A stretch of 64,000 nucleotides of DNA from JAGPDB01 sp046331265 (lineage in GTDB: Bacteria > Actinomycetota > Acidimicrobiia > IMCC26256 > JAGPDB01), in contig JAXLRE010000002.1 in NCBI GenBank assembly GCA_046331265.1, positions 124,001 through 188,000 on the forward strand, in the 5' to 3' direction. The position numbers and the translations under genes were made by a program. Positions 52,461 to 60,256 of this stretch are shown here, one piece after another; positions within the stretch are counted from its first letter, which is position 1; each line of letters begins with the position of its first letter. The notes under the pieces were generated by a model, which had not been told where the DNA came from, searched no databases, and saw only the letters and a program-made list of their open reading frames with translations.

Positions 52461-53167
52461 TGTCTGAAGGTATAAACATAGATAACTTTCCAATAGATAC
52501 TGAAGCTTTATGGGCAAATGTTTCTAATCGTGAAGCTAAAGAGCAGATAGCAAAAAAAATTGTTTCATATGCAAATAATGGTGATGTTATTGGTTTTGGA
52601 AGTGGAACTACTTCAATGGTTTGTGCTTTAGAGTTTGGTAATGCTGTACGAGACGGACTTTCGATTAACGCAGTAGTCACCAGCCTTGAGCTTGAATGGC
52701 TTTGCGAAAAGCTAGGGATTGACACATTAAATGTTAGTGATACTCAAGTAGATTGGTGTTTTGATGGAGCCGACGAAGTCGATCCTAATGGTAATCTCTT
52801 AAAAGGTCGTGGCGGAGCAATGCATAGAGAACGCCAAGTCTTTACTGCAGCAAAAAAACGCATTGTCGTAGCTGATTCCTCTAAAGATGTAAAAGTTTTA
52901 GGTGAAAAATTTCCGGCACCTATTGAAATTTCTGCAGCAAATGCAGTCGAAGTTATGTCAAAATTAAATTCAATGGGTTTTGATGAAGTTTCAATACGTA
53001 CTGGTTCTGGTAAAGACGGTCCTGTAATCACTGAGTCGGGAAATTTTATTGCAGATATTATTTACCGCAAAGGGTTTACATCAGAGGTAGCTAACGAAAT
53101 TATTTCTATAAATGGGGTAGTAGATACTGGTTTATTTATGGGATTTGAATTCGAAAGATTGAGTTAA
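52460..53167 (+). CDS. rpiA: Ribose-5-phosphate isomerase A
   Basis: 235 residues. GDVIGFGSGTTSMVCALEFG is the phosphate loop (GxGSGTT). FDGADEVDPNGNLLKGRGGAMHRERQV carries the catalytic Asp pair and Lys-Gly-Arg-Gly-Gly, and VVDTGLFMG closes the site. It interconverts ribose-5-P and ribulose-5-P. Ribulose-5-P is also a substrate for riboflavin synthesis, whose genes follow. The first 25 residues are a non-catalytic extension. The stop overlaps the convergent gene by 4 nt. Confidence 0.93.
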   Translation: MSEGINIDNFPIDTEALWANVSNREAKEQIAKKIVSYANNGDVIGFGSGTTSMVCALEFGNAVRDGLSINAVVTSLELEWLCEKLGIDTLNVSDTQVDWCFDGADEVDPNGNLLKGRGGAMHRERQVFTAAKKRIVVADSSKDVKVLGEKFPAPIEISAANAVEVMSKLNSMGFDEVSIRTGSGKDGPVITESGNFIADIIYRKGFTSEVANEIISINGVVDTGLFMGFEFERLS

Positions 53168-53601
53168 TAATCTCTTCCCATATTTTCATTTACGCGTGCT
53201 GATAGAAATGTTCCACTAGTTCGTCGAGCTTGATCACGTAATTGTTCAGGTACGACACTATCGATTTTAGGAACTAGTTCTTTTATTGCTCTACCGAGAA
53301 TTTGGTCATCTTCTTTGGAAGGGCGTGCAGAAACGCCGTACCCATTTCTTCCTGGTTTATCCCAACGTATTTCTGATGAGCATTTTTGTCCATTATTTTT
53401 TACACGTGCAACATATACTGGGAATTTTTTATCACCTTTACCTAGCCGTTGTATTGAGCCATTTGCTGCGTAAGGAGTAAATTCGAAAGTTGTTTCAAGT
53501 AAACCGAGTCTTATAGAAATTTCGCCGCCACTTAAACAGTATTTTACGGTTGTTGAGCCTAAGATCCCTTTTTTTATTGAGGGTATATTAACTGGTGACA
53601 T
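53164..53601 (-). CDS. Hypothetical protein, 145 residues
   Basis: The protein has mixed alpha/beta composition with basic patches. It begins with a beta-rich part (VKYCLSGGEISIRLG, TTFEFTPYAANGSIQRLGKG) and ends helical (DDQILGRAIKELVPKIDSVVPEQLRDQARR). The start is ATG 53601, with AAGGAA a few bases before it. I do not recognise a family. It stands alone on the minus strand between rpiA and ribD, which makes an accessory origin possible. Confidence 0.6.
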   Translation of the reverse strand: MSPVNIPSIKKGILGSTTVKYCLSGGEISIRLGLLETTFEFTPYAANGSIQRLGKGDKKFPVYVARVKNNGQKCSSEIRWDKPGRNGYGVSARPSKEDDQILGRAIKELVPKIDSVVPEQLRDQARRTSGTFLSARVNENMGRDY

Positions 53602-53648
53602 ATTCTTCCTTGATAGTTCTTTGAAGTATACATAATAAAGTTATATTG

Positions 53649-54647
53649 ATGAATATGTCGAATTACATGGACGTAGCGATAAAAGAGGCTGAAAAAGTTC
53701 GTTGTATTACATCACCAAATCCTTGGGTGGGTTGTGTAATTGTTGCAGAAGACGGATCAATATTTACGGGCGCTACATATGAAATAGACAGAATGCATGC
53801 AGAAACTGTTGCATTATCTAGAGCCGGTTCAAAAGCTAAAGGCGCAACTGTTTATGTGACCTTAGAGCCATGTTCGCACGAAGGAAGAACACCTCCTTGT
53901 GCAAAAAGTTTGATTGATGCAGGTGTAAAAAAAGTTTTTATTTCAATTGAAGATGTTGATAATAGAGTTTCTGGTCGAGGTGTGGAAATGCTTCGTTCGG
54001 CAGGTATTGAAGTTGAAGTAGGTTTACGCGAACAAGATGTTAGAAAGCAGCTTGAACCTTACATTTATCAAAGAAAAAATTTGAGGCCTTTTGTTATTTT
54101 GAAAATGGCAATGACCATAGATGGAAAAATCACAAGTGATAATGACAACAAGTATTTAACAAGCGAACTTTCCTTAAGGGATGTACACAAGTTACGAGCA
54201 GAATCTGATGCTATTTTGGTGGGGGCCAACACAGTAAGAGTAGATAATCCAAAACTAAATGTGAGACTTTACGAAGATTATTTTGGAAACAGTGAAGAGC
54301 TAAATCCAAAAAGAATTGTTTTAGGATCTGTTGACAGTCAAGCAAAAGTTAATGCATGCGAGACATATTCAGGGGACATTAATAGCTTGTTAGATGAGCT
54401 TGGTTCAAAAGGAGTTCTTCAACTTCTTGTTGAAGGAGGAGCTAACGTTGCTCGTCAGTTTAATGATCAAAATTTAGTTAATGAATATATATTTTATGTA
54501 GCACCCAAGGTATTAAATTCTAAAGGGCTAGGGGTTTTTGGTGATTTAGAACCAAATATATTCGATCATTTAAGTAATTGTGATATTTCGCTCATAGAAA
54601 GAATTGGTCCAGATATTAAAATAGTTTTTCGTAATAAAGTTGAATGA
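53649..54647 (+). CDS. ribD: Bifunctional riboflavin deaminase/reductase
   Basis: 332 residues. The N-terminal deaminase has HAETVALSRAG and the zinc motif PCSHEGRTPPCAKSL. The C-terminal reductase has ILKMAMTIDGKI, SDAILVGANTVRVDNPKLNVR and LLVEGGANVARQF. It converts the GTP cyclohydrolase II product in two steps. The start is ATG 53649; a TTG at 53646 and ATG 53655 are alternatives. The stop overlaps ribA by 4 nt. Confidence 0.92.
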   Translation: MNMSNYMDVAIKEAEKVRCITSPNPWVGCVIVAEDGSIFTGATYEIDRMHAETVALSRAGSKAKGATVYVTLEPCSHEGRTPPCAKSLIDAGVKKVFISIEDVDNRVSGRGVEMLRSAGIEVEVGLREQDVRKQLEPYIYQRKNLRPFVILKMAMTIDGKITSDNDNKYLTSELSLRDVHKLRAESDAILVGANTVRVDNPKLNVRLYEDYFGNSEELNPKRIVLGSVDSQAKVNACETYSGDINSLLDELGSKGVLQLLVEGGANVARQFNDQNLVNEYIFYVAPKVLNSKGLGVFGDLEPNIFDHLSNCDISLIERIGPDIKIVFRNKVE

Positions 54648-55258
54648 ATATGGCAAAAAAAATAGTCGAACAAATTTCTAATGCAAAAGTCCCAACCTCT
54701 TGGGGTGAATTTACTTGTTATGTCTTTAAAGATGAGGATATTGAACATTTAGTTTTAGTTCGAGGTGAAGTTTCAAAAAAGCAAGTTCTTGTTCGAGTGC
54801 ATAGCGAATGTCTTACCGGTGATGTTTTTTCATCGGTGAAATGTGATTGTGGAGAACAACTAAGCAATGCGATGAAGAAAATTTCTATTGAAGGTGGAGT
54901 CCTTATATATTTGCGTGGGCATGAGGGTAGAGGAATTGGTATTGGTCACAAAATAAATGCGTATAGTCTTCAAGAAAATGGTCTTGATACAGTTGATGCA
55001 AATATTGCTTTGGGTTTACCTGTTGATTCGCGTGAATATAAGGTTGCAGCTGAAATTTTGAATAGTTTAGGAATTGAGAAAGCAAAGTTGATAACGAATA
55101 ATCCTGAGAAGTTAAAAGCATTAGTTGACTATGGTATTGATGTAGATAGAGTTAGTTTGCCTACGATTCCTACACAAGAAAATTTAGAGTACCTAAAAAC
55201 TAAAAAAGATAAACTCGGACATTTAATAGAAATTTCAGAAATTACTAATCCTTTGTAG
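54644..55258 (+). CDS. ribA: GTP cyclohydrolase II
   Basis: 204 residues. VRVHSECLTGDVFSSVKCDCGEQL holds the zinc cysteines (C-x10-C-x-C), LIYLRGHEGRGIGIGHK is the active site, and VAAEILNSLGIEKAKLITNNPEK is the C-terminal block. It opens GTP for riboflavin synthesis. There is no fused DHBP synthase (RibB) domain, and no ribB, ribE or ribH in the window. Repeat copy 4 lies 10 nt after the stop. Confidence 0.93.
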   Translation: MNMAKKIVEQISNAKVPTSWGEFTCYVFKDEDIEHLVLVRGEVSKKQVLVRVHSECLTGDVFSSVKCDCGEQLSNAMKKISIEGGVLIYLRGHEGRGIGIGHKINAYSLQENGLDTVDANIALGLPVDSREYKVAAEILNSLGIEKAKLITNNPEKLKALVDYGIDVDRVSLPTIPTQENLEYLKTKKDKLGHLIEISEITNPL

Positions 55259-55268
55259 ATTTCTGATT

Positions 55269-55317
55269 GTGTTTGTGGGATTTTCTATCGAAAAACGATA
55301 GTTTTTCGACCCAACAC
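55269..55317 (-). repeat. Dispersed palindromic repeat, copy 4 (reverse)
   Basis: 49-bp core identical to the core of copy 2, in the same orientation. It lies 10 nt after the ribA stop and next to the duplicated tRNA end. With copy 3 (forward, 52002) it brackets a 3.2-kb stretch in inverted orientation. Confidence 0.9.
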
Positions 55318-55328
55318 CGCAGTGATAG

Positions 55329-55346
55329 GTGGTACGAGCGGAGGGA
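55329..55346. repeat. Partial duplicate of the tRNA-Leu 3' end
   Basis: The 18 bp GTGGTACGAGCGGAGGGA at 55329-55346 recur at 55379-55396, where they form the 3' acceptor and T-stem of the tRNA-Leu gene. Weak similarity continues for about 15 bp into the T loop. Such a direct repeat next to a tRNA is typical of an integration scar or of a decayed tRNA copy. Confidence 0.75.
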
Positions 55347-55379
55347 GTTTGTGATACCCACACTGGACAATGAACAATG

Positions 55380-55465
55380 TGGTACGAGCGGAGGGACTTG
55401 AACCCTCACGTCCAATGGACACTAGGACCTAAACCTAGCGCGTCTGCCAATTCCGCCACGCTCGC
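55380..55465 (-). tRNA. tRNA-Leu (anticodon TAG)
   Basis: 86 nt on the minus strand. Acceptor GCGAGCG pairs with CGCTCGT, the anticodon arm is CTAGG-TTTAGGT-CCTAG with anticodon TAG, a long variable arm (TGTCC-ATT-GGACG) marks a class II tRNA, and the T arm is GAGGG-TTCAAGT-CCCTC. CCA is encoded. Confidence 0.96.
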
Positions 55466-55482
55466 ATGTTTTGGAAGTAAAG

Positions 55483-55510
55483 ATTCTATATCCGTCACAC
55501 ACCCACGCAA
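55483..55510 (-). promoter_or_regulatory. Promoter of tRNA-Leu
   Basis: On the minus strand TTGCGT (55505-55510), 16-nt spacer, TAGAAT (55483-55488), ending 17 nt before the tRNA 5' end. Confidence 0.6.
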
Positions 55511-55538
55511 GAATTGCGCCTAATATGCCGATAGAACT

Positions 55539-55563
55539 TTTTGGAAGACCAGGTCTTCCAAAA
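55539..55563. promoter_or_regulatory. 25-bp perfect palindrome upstream of the aminotransferase (operator-like)
   Basis: Two 12-bp arms (TTTTGGAAGACC and its complement) around a single A, 20 nt before the start codon. The size fits a dimeric regulator such as a GntR-family protein. A diverged copy lies at 58048-58066 upstream of the GNAT gene. A single half-site TTTTGGAAG also occurs at 55469 and within the GNAT start region at 58116. Confidence 0.65.
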
Positions 55564-55582
55564 TAGGACAATCGGAGGAATG

Positions 55583-56935
55583 ATGTCGGATTCGTTGAAC
55601 GAACGCGCTAAAGAAATTGTTGAAAAAGAAATAGATTTATACGAAAGTCGCACTAAAGAATCGAGCATTCATACAGCTCGAGCGAAGAAAGTCCTACCGC
55701 GTGGAGTGCCTAGCTCTTTACAGTTCTATGATCCACACCCGGTTGTAGCCCAAAGTGCTCAAGGAGCATGGCTGACCGACGTTGATGGCAATGAATATGT
55801 TGACTTCAACATGGGATTTGGAGCCCTCATGGCTGGTCATTGTCACCCAATATTAAAAGAAGTCATAAAAGAGCAACTTGAAAAAGGAACTCTATATGTA
55901 ACACCGTGTGACACAAACGCTGAAGTCGCAGAACTATTATGCGAACGATTCGGTATGGACATGTTTCGTTTTACAAACTCAGGAAACGAAGCAACATCGG
56001 ATGCGATAAGAGTTGCACGAGGTTTCACTGGTAAAGATAAGATCGTAAAGCTCGAAGGTGGTTATCATGGCCATCATGATGATGCGATGATTTCTGTTAA
56101 ACCACCACTTGATAAAGCTGGTCCTGAAGATGCACCTTATAGTATTCCTTCAAGTTTGGGTATTCCGCAAAGTGCTGTTGAAACTGTAAGTGTTGTGCCA
56201 TATAACAATCCAGTTGCATTGGAGAAGATTTTAGCCAATGGAGAATATGCTGCATTTATTCTTGAACCTGTTATGGAAAATATAAGTATTTGTTTGCCAG
56301 ACGAAGGCTATCTACAAGAAATACGAGAGATAACTTCTCGTTACAATGTTCTATTAATTTTTGACGAAGTGAAAACAGGAATTACATCAGGTAATGGAAC
56401 AACATTTGAACGATATGGAGTTCAACCTGACTTATTATGCTTAGCTAAAGCAATTGGTGGAGGTTTACCTCTTGGGGCTTTTGGTGGATCAAAAGAAATA
56501 ATGGATTTCATTTCTGAGAACAAAGTTTTACATATGGGAACTTACAATGGGAACCCATTAGTTATGGCTGCAGCGAAAGCTGTTCTTACACAAATTTGCA
56601 CTCCGCAAGAAGTTGATCGTGCGATTGCTTTGAACGAGTCAATGTTGTCGAAAATGAAAGAGATTATTCGTCAATATAATTTACCTGCACATACTTTACA
56701 AAGAGGTGCAAAAGGCTGTATTACATGGTCAAGAGAACGTGTAAGAAACTATCGTGATTATAAATCTACAGACTTTGATCTGGCGTATGCACAATGGCTG
56801 TGGGGAATTAACCGCGGAATTTTGTTGCCTCCAGGTTTAGACGAACAGTGGTTAGTAAGCGTTCAACATACTGAGAACGAATGCAATATTAATGTCGAGG
56901 TATTTGAAGCTTTTGTGGCAGAACTAGTTGCGTAA
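55583..56935 (+). CDS. Class III PLP aminotransferase, glutamate-1-semialdehyde aminomutase-like
   Basis: About 450 residues. VDFNMGFGALMAGHCHP, RFTNSGNEATSDAIRVARGFTG, GGYHGHHDD, IFDEVKTGIT and CLAKAIGGGLPLGAFGG (PLP Lys) are class III motifs. HemL-like features are present, but there is no heme gene nearby, so a different amino substrate is likely. GGAGG at 55574-55578 serves the ATG at 55583; ATG 55580 is one codon upstream. The palindrome at 55539 lies directly upstream, so expression is probably regulated with the GNAT gene. Confidence 0.83.
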   Translation: MSDSLNERAKEIVEKEIDLYESRTKESSIHTARAKKVLPRGVPSSLQFYDPHPVVAQSAQGAWLTDVDGNEYVDFNMGFGALMAGHCHPILKEVIKEQLEKGTLYVTPCDTNAEVAELLCERFGMDMFRFTNSGNEATSDAIRVARGFTGKDKIVKLEGGYHGHHDDAMISVKPPLDKAGPEDAPYSIPSSLGIPQSAVETVSVVPYNNPVALEKILANGEYAAFILEPVMENISICLPDEGYLQEIREITSRYNVLLIFDEVKTGITSGNGTTFERYGVQPDLLCLAKAIGGGLPLGAFGGSKEIMDFISENKVLHMGTYNGNPLVMAAAKAVLTQICTPQEVDRAIALNESMLSKMKEIIRQYNLPAHTLQRGAKGCITWSRERVRNYRDYKSTDFDLAYAQWLWGINRGILLPPGLDEQWLVSVQHTENECNINVEVFEAFVAELVA

Positions 56936-56940
56936 TTAAT

Positions 56941-58026
56941 TTATAAACCTGGAACAAATAAGTCACCGCAACCATCGATTTTGTGCTGAATGAAACCTGC
57001 AAACTTACCTTCAAAACTTTTTTGGAAATCTATGTCTTGCCAGTCGTTAGATGCATCTATTGTTTTTCGGCAAGTTGGAGCATTACATCCACAATCAAAT
57101 TTTTGTATTGGGGAAGTATATGCCGTTGCGTAATCAACAGTGATTTCTTCTCCGGCTTCTATATCTTTAGAAGCAACGCATGTGATTTGTCCGCGCAAGT
57201 GAGCGTTTGGTTCGCAGGAGTGATTAAATCCTAATAGTGTTGCTAATCTTTCTTCTTCATTTGATCCAGCTAAAAAGATGTTGTCTAATAATTGAACACT
57301 TGATTGTCCAAAAACCGGATCTAATTCTTCGAGCTGTTCTGCTGTGAGTAAATTTCCTCCACGAATCGCAAGAACTTCACCAGCTTTAATTTTTTCTTTT
57401 GCTATAGAACCTAAACCATGTATTGGCGAATTTATTCTTTTCGTTTTGTTGCTAACCCATGATGTTGTTGGCACGTTTGGATTTACCGGATGTAGCCCCA
57501 CACGATACGATGAAGGATTTGCTAAGAAATCAACAAACTCTTTTTTATATTTACCTCTAAGCGATGATCTATTTGAATCAACCGCAGGGTTAACTACTCT
57601 CCGACAATTTGGTGAACCACATGAACATATGAATTCTTGTGTAGAAGAATTAAATATTGTTCCGTAATCAGCTGTGACTTCTTCACCTGGTTCAATTGGT
57701 TTACGGGCGCGTAAAAATATTTGTCCATCTACATAACCGTTAGGATCACAAGAATGATTAATACCTATTAAGGTGTTGTCTACTTCATCAGGTGTCATTC
57801 CTGAAACAAATAGTTTGGGTGCAATTTGATGTTGTGAGCCATTAGTTACTTTAAGATTTTCTGTCACAGCCTTAGCCGAAACGATTCTTCCGCCTTTTAT
57901 GGCTAATAATTCACCGACACCTATTGCTCTATTAGCAAAGAGCCCAACTCCAGCAAAGGAGCCAGTTCTTCTCTCAACAGCTTTTGAACGTAACGAAATC
58001 ACATGAAATTGTAGTCTATGTCCCAT
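56941..58026 (-). CDS. Tandem SET-domain protein
   Basis: 361 residues with two SET domains. First: GVGLFANRAIGVGELLAIKGG, INHSCDPNGYV (89-99), EEVTADYG (115-122) and post-SET CSCGSPNCR (134-142). Second: GLGSIAKEKIKAGEVLAIRGG, GFNHSCEPNAHL (266-277), EEITVDY (293-299) and CGCNAPTCR (312-320). NHSCxPN and the final Tyr are the AdoMet/lysine-channel motifs of protein lysine methyltransferases, and the post-SET cysteines bind zinc. Bacterial SET proteins are rare, and two copies in one chain are unusual. The substrate is unknown. No ribosome site is visible. Confidence 0.85.
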   Translation of the reverse strand: MGHRLQFHVISLRSKAVERRTGSFAGVGLFANRAIGVGELLAIKGGRIVSAKAVTENLKVTNGSQHQIAPKLFVSGMTPDEVDNTLIGINHSCDPNGYVDGQIFLRARKPIEPGEEVTADYGTIFNSSTQEFICSCGSPNCRRVVNPAVDSNRSSLRGKYKKEFVDFLANPSSYRVGLHPVNPNVPTTSWVSNKTKRINSPIHGLGSIAKEKIKAGEVLAIRGGNLLTAEQLEELDPVFGQSSVQLLDNIFLAGSNEEERLATLLGFNHSCEPNAHLRGQITCVASKDIEAGEEITVDYATAYTSPIQKFDCGCNAPTCRKTIDASNDWQDIDFQKSFEGKFAGFIQHKIDGCGDLFVPGL

Positions 58027-58047
58027 ATTGCAACAAATGAATGTATA

Positions 58048-58066
58048 TGGAAGACCTGGTCCTACA
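58048..58066. promoter_or_regulatory. Diverged copy of the aminotransferase operator
   Basis: TGGAAGACC-T-GGTCCTACA is a 19-bp near-palindrome differing from the 55539 site mainly at the centre and the right arm. The similarity continues into CAAAAxGGACA, and the register of the downstream AAT.ATGTC.G also matches the aminotransferase leader, so about 40 bp are shared. It lies between the divergent SET and GNAT genes. Confidence 0.55.
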
Positions 58067-58093
58067 AAACGGACACTTGAATTATGTCCGTTT
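58067..58093. promoter_or_regulatory. Inverted repeat upstream of the GNAT gene
   Basis: AAACGGACA (58067-58075) and TGTCCGTTT (58085-58093) are perfect 9-bp complements around a 9-nt spacer, immediately next to the operator-like site. It could be a second regulator site or a leader hairpin. Confidence 0.5.
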
Positions 58094-58111
58094 ATACATT
58101 ACAATGCATAA

Positions 58112-58636
58112 ATGCTTTTGGAAGATGAACAAACAAAAACAGACATTATGTTTGTTCCTTTTACTCAAAACTGGGTTAATAGCGTATGGAATTTAATAAA
58201 AGACGATACAGAATCAATACCTAAATCATGGCCTAAAACGCTAGATCAATTAAGCGCATGGTCTCTAGGGACTAGGAAGCAGCAAACTATATCTGATCGA
58301 TCACTGATAATTTCAAAGTCAGAAGAAGATGGTGAATACCTGCCTATTGGAATAATCACAGGTGATTTAGTTCGCGGAGCAAACAAAGATAACTTTCCAG
58401 GTGCGCAATATGGCGATGTAAATATTGCTTATATGATTTTCAAACCATTTCGTGGTTTTGGCCACGCTCAGAATGCGTTAATGCAAATTTCTCAGTCATG
58501 GAAACAAGACGGAAAAAAGCCGATGCTAAGAATCTCTAGCGACAATTTAGCTTCACGTAAAGTCGCATTAAACTCAGGATTTAAATTGTTCGAAGCCGTT
58601 CAAGATAATGGCCGAATCCTTTATATATTCAAGTAG
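58112..58636 (+). CDS. GNAT-family N-acetyltransferase
   Basis: 174 residues. GDVNIAYMIFKPFRGFGHAQNALMQI contains the acetyl-CoA R-x-x-G-x-A loop (RGFGHA), and LRISSDNLASRKVALNSGFKLFE has the N-x-x-S-x-x-x-x-x-x-x-GF motif of RimJ/RimL-type acetyltransferases. The acceptor is unknown. It is divergent from the SET gene and shares operator-like sequence with the aminotransferase. No ribosome site is seen at ATG 58112, so the start is uncertain. Confidence 0.82.
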   Translation: MLLEDEQTKTDIMFVPFTQNWVNSVWNLIKDDTESIPKSWPKTLDQLSAWSLGTRKQQTISDRSLIISKSEEDGEYLPIGIITGDLVRGANKDNFPGAQYGDVNIAYMIFKPFRGFGHAQNALMQISQSWKQDGKKPMLRISSDNLASRKVALNSGFKLFEAVQDNGRILYIFK

Positions 58637-58779
58637 GGACATCGATTTAGGGTACCCTTCATATTTTTTTAAAAACTATGGAACTTTTTTGTAGTTGTTA
58701 CCAAGATGTACTTCTTTGTGCGTATAAGATCAATTCGTAAGAAAAGTTAAACCATAAATAGATAAAAGGAAGCGTATCA

Positions 58780-59166
58780 ATGAAGAAAAAAACAGTATTT
58801 TCGTTTTTAAGCGTTATTTTCGTTGCAGTTTTTGCTCTTAGTGCATGTGGGGGATCAAAGAGTTCAAGTTCTGGCGGAAGCACAAAAACAATCGATGTAG
58901 CACTTCTTGATGACGGTACAACAATGAGCATTGAGCCAGCATCTATAAGCGTTAAAGAGGGAACAGATTTAACACTTAAAGTTACGAACAAAGGCACACA
59001 AGTTCATAACCTAAAGTTAGAAGATGGTTCCGGTACAGCAGATTTACCAGCTAACGCTGCTGCTGAATTAAAGGTCGGTAAAGTCACTGCAGATAGCCAA
59101 TTGCACTGTGCAATCGCTGGACACAAAGAACAAGGCATGGTCCTTGACCTCACAGTCGAAAAATAA
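58780..59166 (+). CDS. Cupredoxin-like lipoprotein
   Basis: 128 residues. A lipoprotein signal ends in the lipobox LSAC, followed by a Ser/Gly linker. The mature domain is an eight-strand cupredoxin-like beta barrel with blue-copper ligands in the right order: His in TQVHNLKL, then Cys, His and Met in LHCAIAGHKEQGMV. It would bind one copper outside the membrane and shuttle electrons or copper. AAGGAAG precedes the ATG. It is 16 nt from the multicopper oxidase gene. Confidence 0.85.
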   Translation: MKKKTVFSFLSVIFVAVFALSACGGSKSSSSGGSTKTIDVALLDDGTTMSIEPASISVKEGTDLTLKVTNKGTQVHNLKLEDGSGTADLPANAAAELKVGKVTADSQLHCAIAGHKEQGMVLDLTVEK

Positions 59167-59182
59167 TCTACAAGGAGATTAA

Positions 59183-60235
59183 ATGAACGAGCAGAAGAAA
59201 GCTTTAAGCATCCCATTAGTGGCGAGCATTATTGCAGTTATCTTAGGTGTAGTTGCTGTAGGTCTTGCGCTAAATGCTAAAGATTCAAAATCGTCTAGTA
59301 CTTCAGCACCAACAACGATGGATACTATGCAACATAGTTCTTCAACAATGAGTGCTGAAGAAATGGACAAAATGATGAAGAAGCCTACAGACAAGTTCCT
59401 AGAACTTGCTACTAAAAAAGGCAACGTCGAAAATACACAATGGATGGAACCAAAAATTCTAAGTGATGGAACAAAGGAATTTGACCTAACTGCTAGCATT
59501 TTTGATTGGGAAGTTTCTCCAGGAAAAATTGTTAAGGCTTGGGGATATAACAAACAAGTTCCTGGACCAAACATTAGAACAAATATTGGTGACAAAGTTA
59601 AGATCGTTTTAAAGAACGAATTAAAAGAGTCAACAGTTATTCACTTCCATGGCGTAAAGGGCCTTCCTAATACAGTTGATGGTGTGCCTGATGTTACGCA
59701 ACCACCGGTTAAGCCAGGAAAATCATATACATATGAATTTACAACAAATGAAGCTTCTGTAGGTATGTACCACTCTCATCACAATGCACAAGTACAAGTA
59801 CCTAATGGTTTAGCTGGAACATTCTTGGTCGGCGATATGCCAACACCTAATGGTGAAAAAGTTGCGCAAGAAATTCCTATGATGCTTAATGATGCAGGAA
59901 CAATTGGTTTATCACTTAATGGTAAATCTTTCCCTGGTACAAAAGCTGTTGTTGCGAAAGAAGGCGAATACCTTAAAGTTCACTACCTAAACGAAGGTGC
60001 AGTGATTCACCCAATGCACACTCATGGTTTTGAACAATTAGTTATTGCTAGAGACGGCGCTCCACTTAAAACACCTTATGCCGCAGACACAGTAACTGTC
60101 GCACCTGGTGAAAGAGTAACAGTACTTATACGCTTGACCCAAAAAGGTGCATGGGCATGGCACTGCCATATCCTTACACACGCTGAAGGACCTCAAGGTA
60201 TGTTCGGTATGGTTACAGCTATTGTCGTTCAATAG
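59183..60235 (+). CDS. Two-domain multicopper oxidase, membrane-anchored
   Basis: 350 residues. An N-terminal membrane anchor (IPLVASIIAVILGVVAVGLAL) is followed by a Ser/Thr/Met-rich linker with several Met residues. Copper motifs: VIHFHGV and MYHSHHN in domain 1, HPMHTHG and WAWHCHILTHAEGPQGMFGM in domain 2. The HCH and the final Met match a type 1 plus trinuclear centre, as in small laccases and related nitrite-reductase-like oxidases. The substrate is unknown; copper oxidation or phenol oxidation are options. The blue copper lipoprotein upstream may be its partner. A strong terminator follows. Confidence 0.85.
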   Translation: MNEQKKALSIPLVASIIAVILGVVAVGLALNAKDSKSSSTSAPTTMDTMQHSSSTMSAEEMDKMMKKPTDKFLELATKKGNVENTQWMEPKILSDGTKEFDLTASIFDWEVSPGKIVKAWGYNKQVPGPNIRTNIGDKVKIVLKNELKESTVIHFHGVKGLPNTVDGVPDVTQPPVKPGKSYTYEFTTNEASVGMYHSHHNAQVQVPNGLAGTFLVGDMPTPNGEKVAQEIPMMLNDAGTIGLSLNGKSFPGTKAVVAKEGEYLKVHYLNEGAVIHPMHTHGFEQLVIARDGAPLKTPYAADTVTVAPGERVTVLIRLTQKGAWAWHCHILTHAEGPQGMFGMVTAIVVQ

Positions 60236-60256
60236 TTACAATTAACAATAGATTTA

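Noticed and set aside
53602..53648. FMN riboswitch before ribD
   Set aside because: The space before ribD is under 50 nt and lacks the conserved helices.
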